From NCBI GenBank assembly GCA_016715325.1, contig JADKAL010000014.1, positions 806,001 through 870,000 of the forward strand: DNA of 64,000 bases, given 5' to 3'. Made by a program: the position numbers and the translations under genes. Shown in pieces: positions 9,491-19,654 of this stretch. The first letter of the stretch is position 1. Each line of letters begins with the position of its first letter. The stretch is from Methylococcaceae bacterium (lineage in GTDB: Bacteria; Pseudomonadota; Gammaproteobacteria; Methylococcales; Methylomonadaceae). Under the pieces are notes generated by a model. That model was not told the DNA's origin. It did no database searches and saw nothing but the letters and a program-made list of their open reading frames with translations.

Positions 9491-10018
9491 ATGCTTACTT
9501 CTGTCCCTGATGTCATTTTTAAAACCCGTGTTCGCGACGAAAGTATCGGCGGCGAAAATCCCTTCCGCTGGCAAGATGTCAGCACCAGTGATATTTTTGT
9601 AGGTAAGAAAATTATTGTTCTGGCTCTTCCTGGCGCTTTCACGCCTACGTGCTCCAACAAACATCTACCTGGCTTTGAAGCTAAATACCAGGAACTCATG
9701 GGGCTGGGTATTGATGAGGTGTATTGCCTCAGTGTTAATGATGCCTTTGTCATGTTTCAATGGGGCAAGCATTTGGACATTAAACCGGTAAAAATGCTGC
9801 CCGACGGTAATGGCGAGTTTACCCGTGGAATGGATATGCTTGTGAAAAAGGATAATGTGGGTTTTGGCAACCGTTCATGGCGCTATTCAATGCTAGTCGA
9901 CGACAGAAAGATTATCAAAGTCTTCAGCGAACCCGGCAAAATTGATAATTGCCCTGATGATCCCTTTACGGTTTGCGGTGTTGAAACTATGTTGAATTAT
10001 TTGGAACAGAATAAATGA
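9491..10018 (+). CDS. Peroxiredoxin, Prx5-like
   Basis: 175 residues with a thioredoxin fold. The peroxidatic cysteine lies in PGAFTPTCS. A later cysteine in DPFTVCGVE may act in the catalytic cycle. Proteins of this type reduce H2O2 and alkyl hydroperoxides using glutathione or glutaredoxin; some relatives carry a fused glutaredoxin domain, absent here. The next gene, 46 nt downstream, is glutathione reductase, which fits a glutathione-dependent system. It acts in the cytoplasm; no signal peptide is seen. Confidence 0.9.
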   Translation: MLTSVPDVIFKTRVRDESIGGENPFRWQDVSTSDIFVGKKIIVLALPGAFTPTCSNKHLPGFEAKYQELMGLGIDEVYCLSVNDAFVMFQWGKHLDIKPVKMLPDGNGEFTRGMDMLVKKDNVGFGNRSWRYSMLVDDRKIIKVFSEPGKIDNCPDDPFTVCGVETMLNYLEQNK

Positions 10019-10064
10019 TCCGCGTTCCCCTAAAATTTAGATTTTTTAATATCGAGATGCGCCA

Positions 10065-11425
10065 ATGCCCCAATATGACTATGACCTGTTTGTAATTGGT
10101 GCGGGCTCCGGCGGTGTGCGTGCGGCGAATTGGGCATCCAGCCTGGGCGTAATGGTTGCCATTGCTGAACGGCGTGAAATTGGCGGCACCTGCGTCAATG
10201 TCGGTTGCGTACCCAAAAAACTGTTTGTCTATGCCTCTCGATTCCAGGATGAATTTGCTGCGGCAGCAGAATTTGGCTGGACGCTAGAAAAACCAACATT
10301 CAATTGGGCATCCTTAATTGCAAACAAAAACCAGGAGATAGAGCGGCTTCACGCTGCCTACACCAACCGTTTGCAAAAATCGGGCGTCAGTATCATCAAA
10401 GGCGATGCCAATGTCATCGATGCCCATACCATCTCTGTTGATGGCGTGTCATATAGTGCTGAACGCATCCTGATTGCGACTGGGGGCTGGCCGTTTGTAC
10501 CTGACATACCCGGTAAGCAGCACATTGTCACCTCGAATCAAATGTTTTTCCTCGAGCAATTGCCTAAACGGATCGTTATCGTCGGTGGCGGATATATTGC
10601 GGTGGAATTCGCCGGTATCCTGCATGGTTTGGGTGTAGAAACGACAATTTGCCATCGTGGCCATAAACTACTAAGCGGATTTGATGAAGATGTACGCGAT
10701 TTTCTTGCCGAAGAAATGGCCAAAAATGGCATTAAGCTGCTGTTCAATACGGATATTGAAGCTATAGAAAAGTTAGACGACGCTTTCGACATCAAGTTTA
10801 GTGATGGCAGTAAGATAAGCACAGACTTGGTTTTGTATGCCACGGGCAGGACTCCGCATTCAACCGGATTTGGCTTGGAGAAACTGGGCGTTGAAGTGGA
10901 TAATGAACAGGCGATTAAAGTAAACAGTAACTATCAAACCAATATACCTTCAATCTACGCATTGGGTGATGTGACTAACCGTATCAACCTGACGCCAGTA
11001 GCTATTGCCGAGGGCATGGCTTTGGTGGATAAGTTATATGGCAATCATTTGAAGCCAGTGGATTATGACAATATCCCCACGGCTGTTTTTAGCCAACCCA
11101 GTATTGGCACTGTCGGATTAACCGAAACACAGGCATGCGAAAAATACCCGGACATTGACATCTACAAAACCAGTTTCACCCCTTTGAAAATACCCTTTCC
11201 GGTAAGGCTGAAAAAACCTTGATGAAGATGGTTGTGGATCGTAACACAGACCGTGTTGTCGGCATGCACATGGTTGGGGCTGATGCCCCTGAAATTATCC
11301 AAGGCATGGCGGTTGCCATCCGGGCTGGTGCAACCAAGGCAGTTTTTGATTCGACGATCGGTATACACCCTACCTCCGCTGAAGAATTCGTTACCCTGCG
11401 TGAAACTGTGCCTAAATCGGTATAG
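10065..11425 (+). pseudogene. gor: Glutathione reductase, broken by a one-base frameshift
   Basis: The first frame (10065-11222, 385 residues) has the FAD dinucleotide fold GAGSGG, the redox pair [13 protein letters not shown], the NADPH fold [11 protein letters not shown] and ALGDVTN. It then runs into [11 protein letters not shown] and a stop. The expected continuation (TLSGKAEKT, then MKMVVDR to [12 protein letters not shown]) is in the next frame to 11425. One missing base near 11187-11192, where ttgaaaatacc would be expected as ttgaaatatacc, restores a 453-residue protein, the usual length. The enzyme reduces oxidised glutathione with NADPH. The lost part contains the dimer interface and the His of HPTSAEE, so the gene is inactive if the base is truly missing; a sequencing error is equally possible. 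Confidence 0.88.
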
Positions 11426-11444
11426 ATACAAAAATCCCAAAGAA

Positions 11445-12776
11445 TTAATGTCTTCGTTTAGTTATTGGCATTACGCGCCAGATGGTATTGCCTACGTCAT
11501 CGGCGACTAACAAAGCGGCGCGCTTATCCATTGCCACGCCTACAGGTCTTCCGAATGCATCGCCATCGGCGCTGACAAAGCCTGTCAACACATTAAACGG
11601 CTCTCCGAAAGCTTTACCTGCCTTGAAAGGGACAAAGATCACCTGATAACCGCTACGTGGTTTACGGTTCCACGAGCCATGCTGACCGATGAAAAAACCG
11701 TTGTCAAATGGAGCTGGCCATGTCTTGCTTTGAGAAAATGCCAGACCCAGCGAGGCGGTATGCGATCCGAGCGCATAATCCGGTATCCTTGCCTTAGCAA
11801 CCAAGTCGGGACGTTGTGGCTGGACACGTTCATCTACATGATGGCCAAAGTAGCTGTAGGGCCACCCGAAAAAACTACCGTCTGCAACTGAAGTTAGGTA
11901 ATCGGGAACAAGGTCGCTGCCGATTTCGTCACGCTCGTTGACCACAGTCCAAAGGGAACCGCTAACGGGTTCCCAGGCCAACCCATTGGGATTTCGTAAG
12001 CCTGAAGCAAAGATACGGTGGCTCCCACCTTTTAGATCGACCTCCCAGATGGCAGCGCGACCGACCTCTTGATCCATACCGTTTTCGGCAACATTACTGT
12101 TTGACCCCACCGTCACAAAGAGTTTGGATCCATCCGGACTGGTCAGTAGGTTCTTGGTCCAGTGGTTATTAATTTGTCCCGCTGGCAGGTCTAATACCTT
12201 CGTTCCAGGCTGTGCGATCTGTGTAACGCCATCGGTATAGGGAAACCTTACTATCGCATCCGTGTTGGCGACATAAAAATCATCGCCTATTAGCGCCATG
12301 CCGAAAGGCGAGTTTAGTCCCTCGATGAACTTCGTCCGCGTTTCCGCTACGCCATCGCCATCAGTATCTCGCAACAGGGTGATACGGTTGGCGCTGGGTA
12401 CACCTGCACCCGCCTTAGCAATCACCCATCCCATAATCCAGCCCTTAATGCCTTGACTATCCCCTGATCTCGGCGGCGCGTTCGTTTCGGCAACCAAAAC
12501 GTCGCCGTTGGGCAACACATAAAGCCAACGCGGGTGCTCGAGGCCAACGGCAAAGGCGTTTACTGCCAAACCCAATGCAGGTAACGGTTTGCCATTCTTA
12601 GGCCAGCCAATGGCTGGAGCTATATTCACCGTGGGGATTAAGACCGTGTTGGGTGGCGGCAGTTGAGGATTGGCACCGATACCCGCTACTATCGGTAACT
12701 GTGCCACATCACCACATGCCGCAAGGGCTATTACAATTGCCGTAGATAATAAGAAACGCATTAAATACCTAGACAC
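11445..12776 (-). CDS. PQQ-dependent sugar (sorbosone) dehydrogenase-like lipoprotein
   Basis: 443 residues. The N-terminal signal ends in the lipobox LAAC (Cys21), predicting a lipid-anchored periplasmic protein. The rest fits the six-bladed beta-propeller of the soluble glucose/sorbosone dehydrogenase family, with stretches such as [43 protein letters not shown] and [14 protein letters not shown]. Such enzymes oxidise sugars or aldehydes with pyrroloquinoline quinone. The substrate cannot be read from sequence. It converges with gor, leaving 19 nt between stops. Confidence 0.85.
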   Translation of the reverse strand: MSRYLMRFLLSTAIVIALAACGDVAQLPIVAGIGANPQLPPPNTVLIPTVNIAPAIGWPKNGKPLPALGLAVNAFAVGLEHPRWLYVLPNGDVLVAETNAPPRSGDSQGIKGWIMGWVIAKAGAGVPSANRITLLRDTDGDGVAETRTKFIEGLNSPFGMALIGDDFYVANTDAIVRFPYTDGVTQIAQPGTKVLDLPAGQINNHWTKNLLTSPDGSKLFVTVGSNSNVAENGMDQEVGRAAIWEVDLKGGSHRIFASGLRNPNGLAWEPVSGSLWTVVNERDEIGSDLVPDYLTSVADGSFFGWPYSYFGHHVDERVQPQRPDLVAKARIPDYALGSHTASLGLAFSQSKTWPAPFDNGFFIGQHGSWNRKPRSGYQVIFVPFKAGKAFGEPFNVLTGFVSADGDAFGRPVGVAMDKRAALLVADDVGNTIWRVMPITKRRH

Positions 12777-12814
12777 TTAGTCTCGATAAAAACCAGTTAT
12801 AGGAAAGCTATCAC

Positions 12815-13156
12815 TCATGCTGCCATTTGCCGACAACTTTCGGCACAAGCTTTACAGGCTGTAACACATTCATCCATACCACCAATCGTTTCGCAATTCA
12901 CTGCGCACGCCTCACAGATCTCGGCGCAGATCTCACAAACACGAAGATGGAAATGAGAGCTACTGAGCTGAAAGTTTGCTGAAGTCTGGCATATCTCAGC
13001 ACAGCTCATCATCAGGCGGAAATGGTCGGCTTCAACGTGCTTACCGCCCATATTGAGGCAATGGTTCATAACAGTTTGCAAGCAAACCTGATGACAATGG
13101 CTGCACGCCTCTATACAAGCTTGCATAGTGTGTTCGGCATGGATTGGGTGATTCAT
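12815..13156 (-). CDS. Cys-rich four-helix-bundle copper-storage-type protein (Csp3/DUF326-like)
   Basis: 113 residues beginning MNHPIH. The start at 13156 is chosen because GGAG lies 8 nt upstream; an upstream ATG at 13180 lacks a site. Sixteen cysteines lie in repeated CxxxC-type spacings along predicted helices, as in Csp proteins, where they line the inside of a four-helix bundle and bind many Cu(I) ions. No signal peptide is present, so it resembles cytosolic Csp3 rather than exported Csp1. Copper storage would suit an organism with a copper enzyme such as particulate methane monooxygenase; that link is inference. Confidence 0.85.
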   Translation of the reverse strand: MNHPIHAEHTMQACIEACSHCHQVCLQTVMNHCLNMGGKHVEADHFRLMMSCAEICQTSANFQLSSSHFHLRVCEICAEICEACAVNCETIGGMDECVTACKACAESCRQMAA

Positions 13157-13318
13157 AGTGTTCTCCAAATAAGTAAACAAACAAACCGAGTATTAAATAA
13201 TGGTCGCTACATCCAAAACAAGAGCTCGGGGCGAAACAAGATTCGGCCTTAAAACTTAATGGTTACCTTAGTCAAGATTGTTGTTATTTGATGTGTCAAC
13301 ACTTTTCCGGACACAAGG

Positions 13319-14182
13319 TTAAGCAGATTTAAACTGCATTTCATAGTCCACTGGCGAGCAATAGTTATTGGCGGAATGTAACCGTTCCCGATTATAGAAT
13401 ACCTCGATGTATTCGAATATTTCCATCTTTGCTTCCGTCCTGGTTTGATAATGACGGTGGTGCACCAACTCTGTTTTCAAGGTGTGGAAAACGCTTTCTG
13501 ACACGGCATTGTCCCAACAATTACCTTTGCGGCTCATGCTCTGCCGGATGCCAAAATGCTTTATTAGCTTCCGATGGCTGGTGGCAGCGTATTGGCTGCC
13601 ACGGTCACTATGCCATAACAAGTCTTTCCCTGGCTTGCGTTTCCAGAGTGCCATCAGTAAGGCATCATTAACCAGCGATGCGCACATGTGTTCTGCCATA
13701 GACCATCCGACGACTTGCCTGGAAAACAAATCAATCACCACTGCCAAGTACAGCCAACCTTCTTTGGTGTGGATGTAGGTGATGTCGCCCACGTAAACTT
13801 GGTCGGGCTTTTGTACCGTAAACTGTCGATCCAGAATATTTTCAGCGACCGGCAGGTTATGCTTGGAATCCGTGGTCGCCTTGAATTTTCGTTTGGTCTT
13901 GCAGGCCAGCCCCGTCGCACTCATCAATCGGCCGATACGACCTCTACCAACCGACAAATTTTGTCTTAATAACGATTGCCTAATGCGTCGTGTACCGTAA
14001 GTGGCACGGCTCTTGGTAAAGATTTCTTGGATGACTGGAGCCAGTTCTGCATCCGCCTGTTCACGCGCTGTCGGGCTACGGTGTAGCCAATCATAATAAG
14101 CATTTCGGGAAACATCCATAAACCGACACATCGAGGTTACAGGGAATTCGTTGCCTTGTTGTTTGATCCACGCGTACCTCAC
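13319..14182 (-). CDS. IS3-family transposase OrfB
   Basis: 287 residues with the rve integrase core: D of VGDITYI, D of HSDRGSQYA and E of NAVSESVF form the DDE triad, and an HTH_21-like region lies at the N-terminus. The start is GTG at 14182 and overlaps the orfA stop (GTGA). OrfB is complete, but the accompanying orfA is disrupted, so the element is probably not autonomous. Confidence 0.9.
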   Translation of the reverse strand: MRYAWIKQQGNEFPVTSMCRFMDVSRNAYYDWLHRSPTAREQADAELAPVIQEIFTKSRATYGTRRIRQSLLRQNLSVGRGRIGRLMSATGLACKTKRKFKATTDSKHNLPVAENILDRQFTVQKPDQVYVGDITYIHTKEGWLYLAVVIDLFSRQVVGWSMAEHMCASLVNDALLMALWKRKPGKDLLWHSDRGSQYAATSHRKLIKHFGIRQSMSRKGNCWDNAVSESVFHTLKTELVHHRHYQTRTEAKMEIFEYIEVFYNRERLHSANNYCSPVDYEMQFKSA

Positions 14183-14471
14183 CGTTGTTCCTTGGCAAAG
14201 TACGCTGCTGCCTTTTTAATAAATTACGCTCTTCGGTCAGTTGGGCAACCTCTTTTGAGGCGCTTCAGCTCTTCATATAGATGGGTGTCAGTGCGCACTG
14301 CCCCACCATTATTAACAGGCCGACTGTATTTGCTGATCCAGGTATGTAATGTATTTTCATTCACACCAATATCCCTGGCAGTATGGGCTATCGGCTTATC
14401 CGATTCGTTGGCTAACTTTACCGCTGACTCCTGAATTCAGCCGTATATATTTTCGGTTTTTCTTGATTCAT
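14179..14471 (-). pseudogene. IS3-family transposase OrfA, two frameshifts
   Basis: Starts MNQEKPKIYTAEFR. A missing base after the AGG codon then shifts the frame, after which SAVKLANESDKPIAHTARDIG is recovered. A second shift near the leucine zipper (LKRLK before VAQLTEERNLL) is needed to reach KKAAAYFAKEQR and the stop at 14179. Intact OrfA provides the helix-turn-helix DNA-binding part of the transposase. Confidence 0.8.
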
Positions 14472-14540
14472 TTTTGACTCACTCCCCCTTTCAGGTATTT
14501 TAAGGAATGTGTCCGGTTTAGTGTAGCCACATCAATTGTC

Positions 14541-14556
14541 GGTACGCTGACGCACA
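14541..14556. promoter_or_regulatory. Stress palindrome, distal site of CsbD-like gene
   Basis: Reads ggtacgctgacgcaca, 10 of 12 fixed positions. It lies 9 bp outside the right end of the IS3 element and about 290 nt upstream of the gene start. Confidence 0.45.
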
Positions 14557-14662
14557 AACGTGCTTATTTCCGATTGCTTTAGAGTTTTGGCTATTTAGTC
14601 ATGTAAAGCCTAATATTCCAGTAAGAAATAAAAAATACCGGACATCACCAATGCGTAATCTA

Positions 14663-14678
14663 TGTTCGGTAGCAGACG
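14663..14678. promoter_or_regulatory. Stress palindrome, proximal site of CsbD-like gene
   Basis: Reads tgttcggtagcagacg, 10 of 12 fixed positions. It lies about 165 nt upstream of the gene start. Two sites in one leader strengthen the case for each. Confidence 0.45.
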
Positions 14679-14844
14679 GACAATAGTTGAAATTGACTGT
14701 AATTTGCAAACCATGTGACGAACGCTTTGCAAGTTTTGCTTCGGTTGCCAAAAGCAACTACTGCCTAATTTAATACCCGATGGTACTTGTGTTCGTTTAT
14801 GGCGATACAAAGCGCTAAACAACTAAGCAATATGAGGCATACAA

Positions 14845-15066
14845 ATGAACAGGATTCAAATTACAAATAACCTGAAAGAATTTTTAAACACTATCAAAGA
14901 CCAATGGATCTGGTTTGTCGACGACCAAATCGAAGTGCTTGAAGGCAAACGGAACCACCTTTATGGCAAAACACAAAAGGTCTACATAATCGACAGCGAG
15001 GAAGCGGAAAAACGCTTGGCAGACTGGCAGAAACTCCAGCGAGAAAATATTCGCTCCAAAGTATAA
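14845..15066 (+). CDS. CsbD/YjbJ-like stress protein, divergent
   Basis: 73 residues. Although divergent, it follows the YjbJ pattern: an MNRxQI start, a central LEGKRNHLYGKTQ segment and a C-terminal EEAEKRLADWQ. This family forms small, acidic helical proteins that accumulate under osmotic and general stress; the molecular role is unknown. GAGG lies about 9 nt before the ATG. Two copies of the stress palindrome lie upstream, as for other CsbD genes here. A GC-rich hairpin with a T-run follows at 15131. Confidence 0.7.
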   Translation: MNRIQITNNLKEFLNTIKDQWIWFVDDQIEVLEGKRNHLYGKTQKVYIIDSEEAEKRLADWQKLQRENIRSKV

Positions 15067-15130
15067 CTGTGCAGGACTATTACAGAGCTGCTCTCTTACG
15101 CCATCAATAAGTTAAAAATCTAGTTTACGC

Positions 15131-15154
15131 AGCACAGGGATGCGCTGTGCTTTT
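15131..15154 (+). terminator. Possible rho-independent terminator
   Basis: A 7-bp perfect stem AGCACAG/CTGTGCT with a 7-nt loop, followed by TTTT, 65 nt after the CsbD-like stop. Confidence 0.5.
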
Positions 15155-15352
15155 AACGAATTGAAATACGCATTGGAAGGGGCTTGAATAAAGAAAAATC
15201 ATTCGATAAGTAAAATTAAAAGCCCACATATTATTTATTTACAAACGGTTAACGGCAAATGCCTTAACTACCCATAACATTCAATAAAACCAAATGGATT
15301 TTACAAACTAACTGAATGCCACGATATAAAACCAATCACTTGGACCACAATC

Positions 15353-16066
15353 ATGAATGAACTTACAAAAAAAATGCATTCCACCGAACCAGCAGAAAAG
15401 AAGCATCAACTGCCACCTTTGGATTATGGCTATGATGCCCTCGAACCCTACATCGACGCACGAACCATGACGCTTCACCACGATATTCATCATGGTGGTT
15501 ATGTTGAGAAGCTCAATGCGGCGCTGGAGAAATTTCCGGAGTTTCAGAATGCCTCGGCATTGTGGTTGTTATGCAACCTGGACAAACTACCCAAAGAAAT
15601 CAGGGTCGCCGTTCACCACAATGCGGGAGGTCATGTTAATCACAGCCTGTTTTGGCGAGCTATGAAGCCTGGGTCAGCAACGAAACCTGAAGGATTATTG
15701 CGTGATGCGCTAAATCGTGACTTTGGCAGTATCGAGGCTTTTAAGACCCGATTTGAGGAAGAAGGCGCCAAGGTCTTCGGGTGTGGCTGGGTATGGCTGG
15801 TGCGAACCAAGGGAGAGGAAGGCAAGCTCGATGTAGTCACCACGCTTGGTCATGATAATCCAATGATGAAGGATAAGTTTCCGCTATTGCTGAACGATGT
15901 TTGGGAACACGCTTACTACCTCCACTACGAAAGCCGTCGCCCAGAATACTTGAAAGCATGGTGGTCGATTGTCGACTGGGAAGAAGCATCCCATCGTTTT
16001 GAGCTCGCAAAAAACTTGAATGAGGAAATGTCTGAAGCTGAGGGCGGCGTAGTCTCTGTAATGTAA
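15353..16066 (+). CDS. Superoxide dismutase, Fe/Mn family
   Basis: 237 residues. The four metal ligands are evident: His in TLHHDIHH, His in GHVNHSLFW, Asp and His in LLNDVWEHAYYL. The family turns superoxide into H2O2 and O2. GCGWVWLV and the NDVWEHAYYLHYESRRPEYL block are family signatures. The metal, Fe or Mn, is not decided by these motifs. An N-terminal extension of about 20 residues is hydrophilic and not a signal peptide, so the enzyme is cytoplasmic. Catalase lies 1.4 kb downstream, separated by an IS630 element. Confidence 0.93.
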   Translation: MNELTKKMHSTEPAEKKHQLPPLDYGYDALEPYIDARTMTLHHDIHHGGYVEKLNAALEKFPEFQNASALWLLCNLDKLPKEIRVAVHHNAGGHVNHSLFWRAMKPGSATKPEGLLRDALNRDFGSIEAFKTRFEEEGAKVFGCGWVWLVRTKGEEGKLDVVTTLGHDNPMMKDKFPLLLNDVWEHAYYLHYESRRPEYLKAWWSIVDWEEASHRFELAKNLNEEMSEAEGGVVSVM

Positions 16067-16090
16067 AAAAAGCAAATACGAGATGCATTA

Positions 16091-17214
16091 GTGTAACGTC
16101 CTCAACAAACATTAAGATATGATACAATTGGTGTCCATGAGAACGCCAATGAAAATTACACTGATTGAAGAGGATCGAACAGAACTGGAACGCTGGGTGA
16201 AGAGCCGGTCTGTTGGGGCTAAACAAAGACTACGGGCTAGAATGGTACTGATGACCGCCGAGGGCTTGTCAACAACGGTCATTATGGCAACGTTGGGGGT
16301 CAGCAACCCGACCTTGAACAAGTGGCGGAATCGCTATCTCGAAAGTGGTGTTGAAGGGCTCAAGAAAGGCAAGACCCGCCCGTCGCGGATACCGCCGCTG
16401 CCGACTGACAAAGTCCAAGAAGTCCTGGCCTTGACATTGACCGGTAAACCGGCTGCCGCGACGCAGTGGAGTTGCCGGACGATGGCGGAGCAGGTCGGCA
16501 TTTCCCGGATGGCGGTGCACGGCATCTGGCGGGAGCACAAACTGAAGCCCCATCAAGGTGAAGGGCTTTAAGGTTTCGAACGACCCGCTGTTCGCCGAAA
16601 AGTTGCGCGATGTCGTGGGCCTTTACCTGGACCCACCGGAGAAGGCCATCGTGTTTTCCGTCGACGAGAAAAGCCAAATCCAGGCGCTAGATCGTAGCCA
16701 ACCCGGCCTGCCGATGAAGCCGGGAAAATGCGGGACGATGACGCACGATTATAAGCGACATGGCACCACAACTTTGTTTGCGGCACTCGACGTGCAGACC
16801 GGAACGGTGATTGGGCAATGCCAGCCCAGGCACCGCCTGACGAGTTCCTCAAGTTCCTGAAGACAATTGACCGGCGAACCGACAAAACCTTGGCATTGCA
16901 TTTGATCGTCGACAACTATGCGACGCACAAACATGCCGAAGTAAAGGACTGGCTGGCCCAGCATCCCCGGTTCCACTTACACTTCACGCCAACCTCGGCC
17001 TCATGGCTCAACTTAGTCGAGCGTTTCTTCCGGGACATTACCGGAGGAACGTATCCGGCGTGGTGTTTTCCACAGTGTTGACGACCTCAAAACAGCGATA
17101 CAGGAGTATCTCGACCACCGCAATAGCAACCCAAAACCTTACCATTGGACAGCCAAACCAGAGACGATCTTGGCTAAAGTAGACAAAGCTAAAGATATGT
17201 TGAGGACGTTACAT
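16091..17214 (+). mobile_element. IS630-family insertion sequence, degraded
   Basis: 1124 bp with inverted ends sharing TGTAACGTCCTCAACA and flanked on both sides by TA (16089-16090 and 17215-17216), the target duplication expected for IS630/mariner elements. The single transposase gene is frameshifted. Right after the element, at 17228, begins a copy of the ~108-bp repeat. Confidence 0.9.
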
Positions 17215-17217
17215 TAG
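16149..17217 (+). pseudogene. IS630-family transposase, three frameshifts
   Basis: Three overlapping frames give one transposase. An N-terminal helix-turn-helix region runs from MKITLIEED to about 16545. The catalytic core follows in a second frame ([20 protein letters not shown]), then a third (LIVDNYATHKH, FTPTSASWLNLVERFFRDIT), then a fourth (RRGVFHSVDDLKTAIQEYL to LRTLH). Indels are near 16550 (+1), 16825 (-1) and 17045 (+1). The D-D-E residues are split between frames, so the gene cannot be active. The stop codon uses the TA of the target duplication. Confidence 0.88.
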
Positions 17218-17227
17218 CTTAATTATA

Positions 17228-17328
17228 GATTTGGCCCTGAGAAGTCTTAACTTCCGTTAGCCTGTCGAAAGTCGGTCTGTGCTTCGACTCGCTCAGCACG
17301 AACGGTTCAGACATTAAAAAGCTGAATC
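17228..17328. repeat. ~108-bp dispersed palindromic repeat, copy 3 (short form)
   Basis: Same end sequences and arms as the other copies, with about 7 nt missing in the left arm (CCGTTAGCCTGTCG). It starts 13 bp after the right end of the IS630 element. Confidence 0.78.
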
Positions 17329-17492
17329 AATAAATGGATGTTTCCAGAATTTATCATAGTGCAACGATGAGCAAATCGTGACGCTGTAACTAAGAAATCT
17401 CATGTTCATTGCGAATGGCGTCTGGCATGCGCAGAAATTTATCGGCACCGAAACAATGGCTATACACCACATACGATATTTATTGGAGAGTC

Positions 17493-19613
17493 ATGATGAA
17501 CAAATCAAAAAAACCGGTTACTTCAGACAAAGGTAACAATGAAGGATTTCATCCAAAGGAAGCAACAGTTACGGTTGGCAATGGCGGTGAGTGGCATCAG
17601 ATTGCCACTGGTGATCAACCCGTGTTGACTACTAACCAAGGCTTGCCGATTTCCGATAACCAAAACTCACTGAGAGCGAATCCGAAAGGGCCGACTCTGC
17701 TGGAAGATTTCATCCTGCGAGAAAAGATTACCCATTTCGACCACGAGCGGATCCCTGAGCGCATCGTCCATGCGCGGGGGACCGGCGCACACGGTTTTTT
17801 TGAACTGACCCATTCCCTTGAAAAATATACGACCGCCAAAGTGCTGACTGAGGAGGGCCTTCAAACACCGCTCTTTACCCGTATCTCAACCGTTGCCGGC
17901 GGTTCCGGTTCGTCCGATACGCCGCGCGATGTTCGCGGCTTTGCCGTCAAGTTTTACACGAAGGAAGGCAATTGGGACCTGGTCGGCAACAACATCCCGG
18001 TCTTCTTCATCCAGGATGCCATCAAATTCCCCGACCTTATCCATGCCGTCAAAATGGAACCCGACCGCGGCTTTCCGCAGGCAGCGTCCGCGCACGACAC
18101 CTTCTGGGACTTTATTTCACTGACGCCGGAATCCATGCACATGGTGATGTGGGTCATGTCCGACCGCACCTTGCCGCGCTCGCTTCGAATGATTGAAGGT
18201 TTTGGGATTCATAGCTTTCGTCTGGTCAATGCCGCTGGTGAATCAACCTTCGTAAAATTCCATTGGCGGCCAAAACTTGGGTTGCAATCAACCCTCTGGG
18301 ATGAGGCAGTCAAGATTGCTGGCGCTGATCCCGATTTTCACCGCCGCGACATGTTCGAAGCGATTACAACTGGGTGTTTTCCGGAATGGGATTTGGCAGT
18401 GCAGTTGTTCTCGCAAGAGGAAGCTGACACATTTCCTTTCGACCATCTCGATGCGACCAAGTTGATTCCGGAAGAACTGGTGCCGTTGCAAGTCATTGGC
18501 CGCATGGTGCTTAACCGCTGGCCGGACAATTTTTTTGCAGAGACCGAGCAAGTGGCTTTCTGCCCATCGCATGTCGTACCGGGCATTGATTTCTCAAATG
18601 ACCCGTTATTACAGGGGCGACTGTTCTCGTATCTGGATACGCAGTTATCCCGTCTAGGCTCGCCTAATTTTCACCAGATACCTGTCAATGCCCCGCAATG
18701 TCCGTTCGCTAATCACCAGCGTGACGGTCATATGCAAATGGCGCAACCGACCGGGCGCGTGGCCTACGAACCCAACAGCTTAGCAATCGATTCCCCTCAT
18801 GAACAACCGGTAACTGGCTTTTATAGCACGTTGATTGCCGAGAGCGGTGCAAAGGGACGGATTCGAGCAGAAAGCTTTGCTGACCATTATAGCCAGGCAC
18901 GGCAATTCTACTGCAGCCAAAGCTCATACGAACAAGCGCATCTTGCCTCCGCTTTGGTATTTGAATTATCTAAGCTCGAACATCCGCATATCCGTGCAGC
19001 GATGGTCGGTCACTTGCGTCATATTGAAGAGAAGCTAGCGCAACGGGTCGCCTTTGGCCTTGGGATGGACGATCTACCGCAAGTTCCTACTGCTGCCGTG
19101 GCAGTACAGGACTTAGCACTGTCACCAGCGCTGCAACTCATTGGCAAGATGAAAGACACCCTCGAAGGGCGTATGATAGGAATACTGCTCTCAGATGGAT
19201 CGGATGCGGCAAGCATTGATGAAGTCAAAAAAGCTGTCCTAGCTGAAGGCGCAAAAGTAAAGCTTATTGCCGCTAAAATCGGTGACGTAAAACTCGCCGA
19301 TGGTTCGATGATAAAAATCGACGGGCAATTGGCCGGGACGCCATCGGTCTTATTTGATGCCGTGGTAATCCTGCTTTCCGATGAAGCGGCTGAATCATTG
19401 GGCAATGAAGCCGCTGCCATCGATTTTGTGCGCGATGCTTTTGGGCATCTAAAAGCGATTGGAATTGACAATGGGGGTGAATTATTACTGAAAACGGCGG
19501 GAATAACACAAGACGACGGGGTGTTCGCAGTCAGCAATTCCTTAGAACATTTCATTGCTGCGTCTAAAACACGTCAGTGGGAACGGGAGGCGAAGATCAG
19601 GACGCTTGCTTGA
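17493..19613 (+). CDS. katE: Large-subunit catalase, HPII type
   Basis: About 706 residues. The catalase core carries the catalytic His in [17 protein letters not shown], the Asn region [15 protein letters not shown] and the proximal haem Tyr in [16 protein letters not shown]-terminal class-I-glutaminase-like (flavodoxin-like) domain of about 150 residues marks clade 2 catalases such as KatE. The reaction is 2 H2O2 to O2 and water, in the cytoplasm. The start was chosen as the first of two tandem ATGs (17493 and 17496) just after GGAGAG; the frame is open further up to 17409 without a ribosome-binding site. Confidence 0.93.
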   Translation: MMNKSKKPVTSDKGNNEGFHPKEATVTVGNGGEWHQIATGDQPVLTTNQGLPISDNQNSLRANPKGPTLLEDFILREKITHFDHERIPERIVHARGTGAHGFFELTHSLEKYTTAKVLTEEGLQTPLFTRISTVAGGSGSSDTPRDVRGFAVKFYTKEGNWDLVGNNIPVFFIQDAIKFPDLIHAVKMEPDRGFPQAASAHDTFWDFISLTPESMHMVMWVMSDRTLPRSLRMIEGFGIHSFRLVNAAGESTFVKFHWRPKLGLQSTLWDEAVKIAGADPDFHRRDMFEAITTGCFPEWDLAVQLFSQEEADTFPFDHLDATKLIPEELVPLQVIGRMVLNRWPDNFFAETEQVAFCPSHVVPGIDFSNDPLLQGRLFSYLDTQLSRLGSPNFHQIPVNAPQCPFANHQRDGHMQMAQPTGRVAYEPNSLAIDSPHEQPVTGFYSTLIAESGAKGRIRAESFADHYSQARQFYCSQSSYEQAHLASALVFELSKLEHPHIRAAMVGHLRHIEEKLAQRVAFGLGMDDLPQVPTAAVAVQDLALSPALQLIGKMKDTLEGRMIGILLSDGSDAASIDEVKKAVLAEGAKVKLIAAKIGDVKLADGSMIKIDGQLAGTPSVLFDAVVILLSDEAAESLGNEAAAIDFVRDAFGHLKAIGIDNGGELLLKTAGITQDDGVFAVSNSLEHFIAASKTRQWEREAKIRTLA

Positions 19614-19654
19614 ATAGAATGGTTATACTGTCCTTTTGATTCAGATAGCATTCC

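Larger units (their letters stand above)
13292..14531 (-). mobile_element. IS3-family insertion sequence, degraded
   Basis: 1240 bp bounded by imperfect 23-bp inverted ends that start TGTG and share CCGGACAC (18 of 23 positions). It encodes orfA, which is frameshifted, and an intact orfB. Flanking triplets are tga and tca, so no clear target duplication is seen. It lies between the copper-protein gene and the CsbD-like gene. Its right end is 9 bp from the palindrome at 14541. Confidence 0.85.
14532..14844. other. Intergenic region with two palindrome sites
   Basis: 313 bp upstream of the CsbD-like gene. It holds two related palindromes (14541 and 14663). The open frame 14610-14822 on the minus strand overlaps a site and has no family resemblance. 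Confidence 0.55.

Noticed and set aside
14610..14822. 70-codon minus-strand open frame next to the IS3 element
   Set aside because: Overlaps a regulatory palindrome and shows no protein-like features.
19019..19555. 178-codon antisense frame inside the catalase gene
   Set aside because: Ser-rich translation typical of the reverse of an Ala/Asp/Glu-rich coding sequence; a shadow frame.
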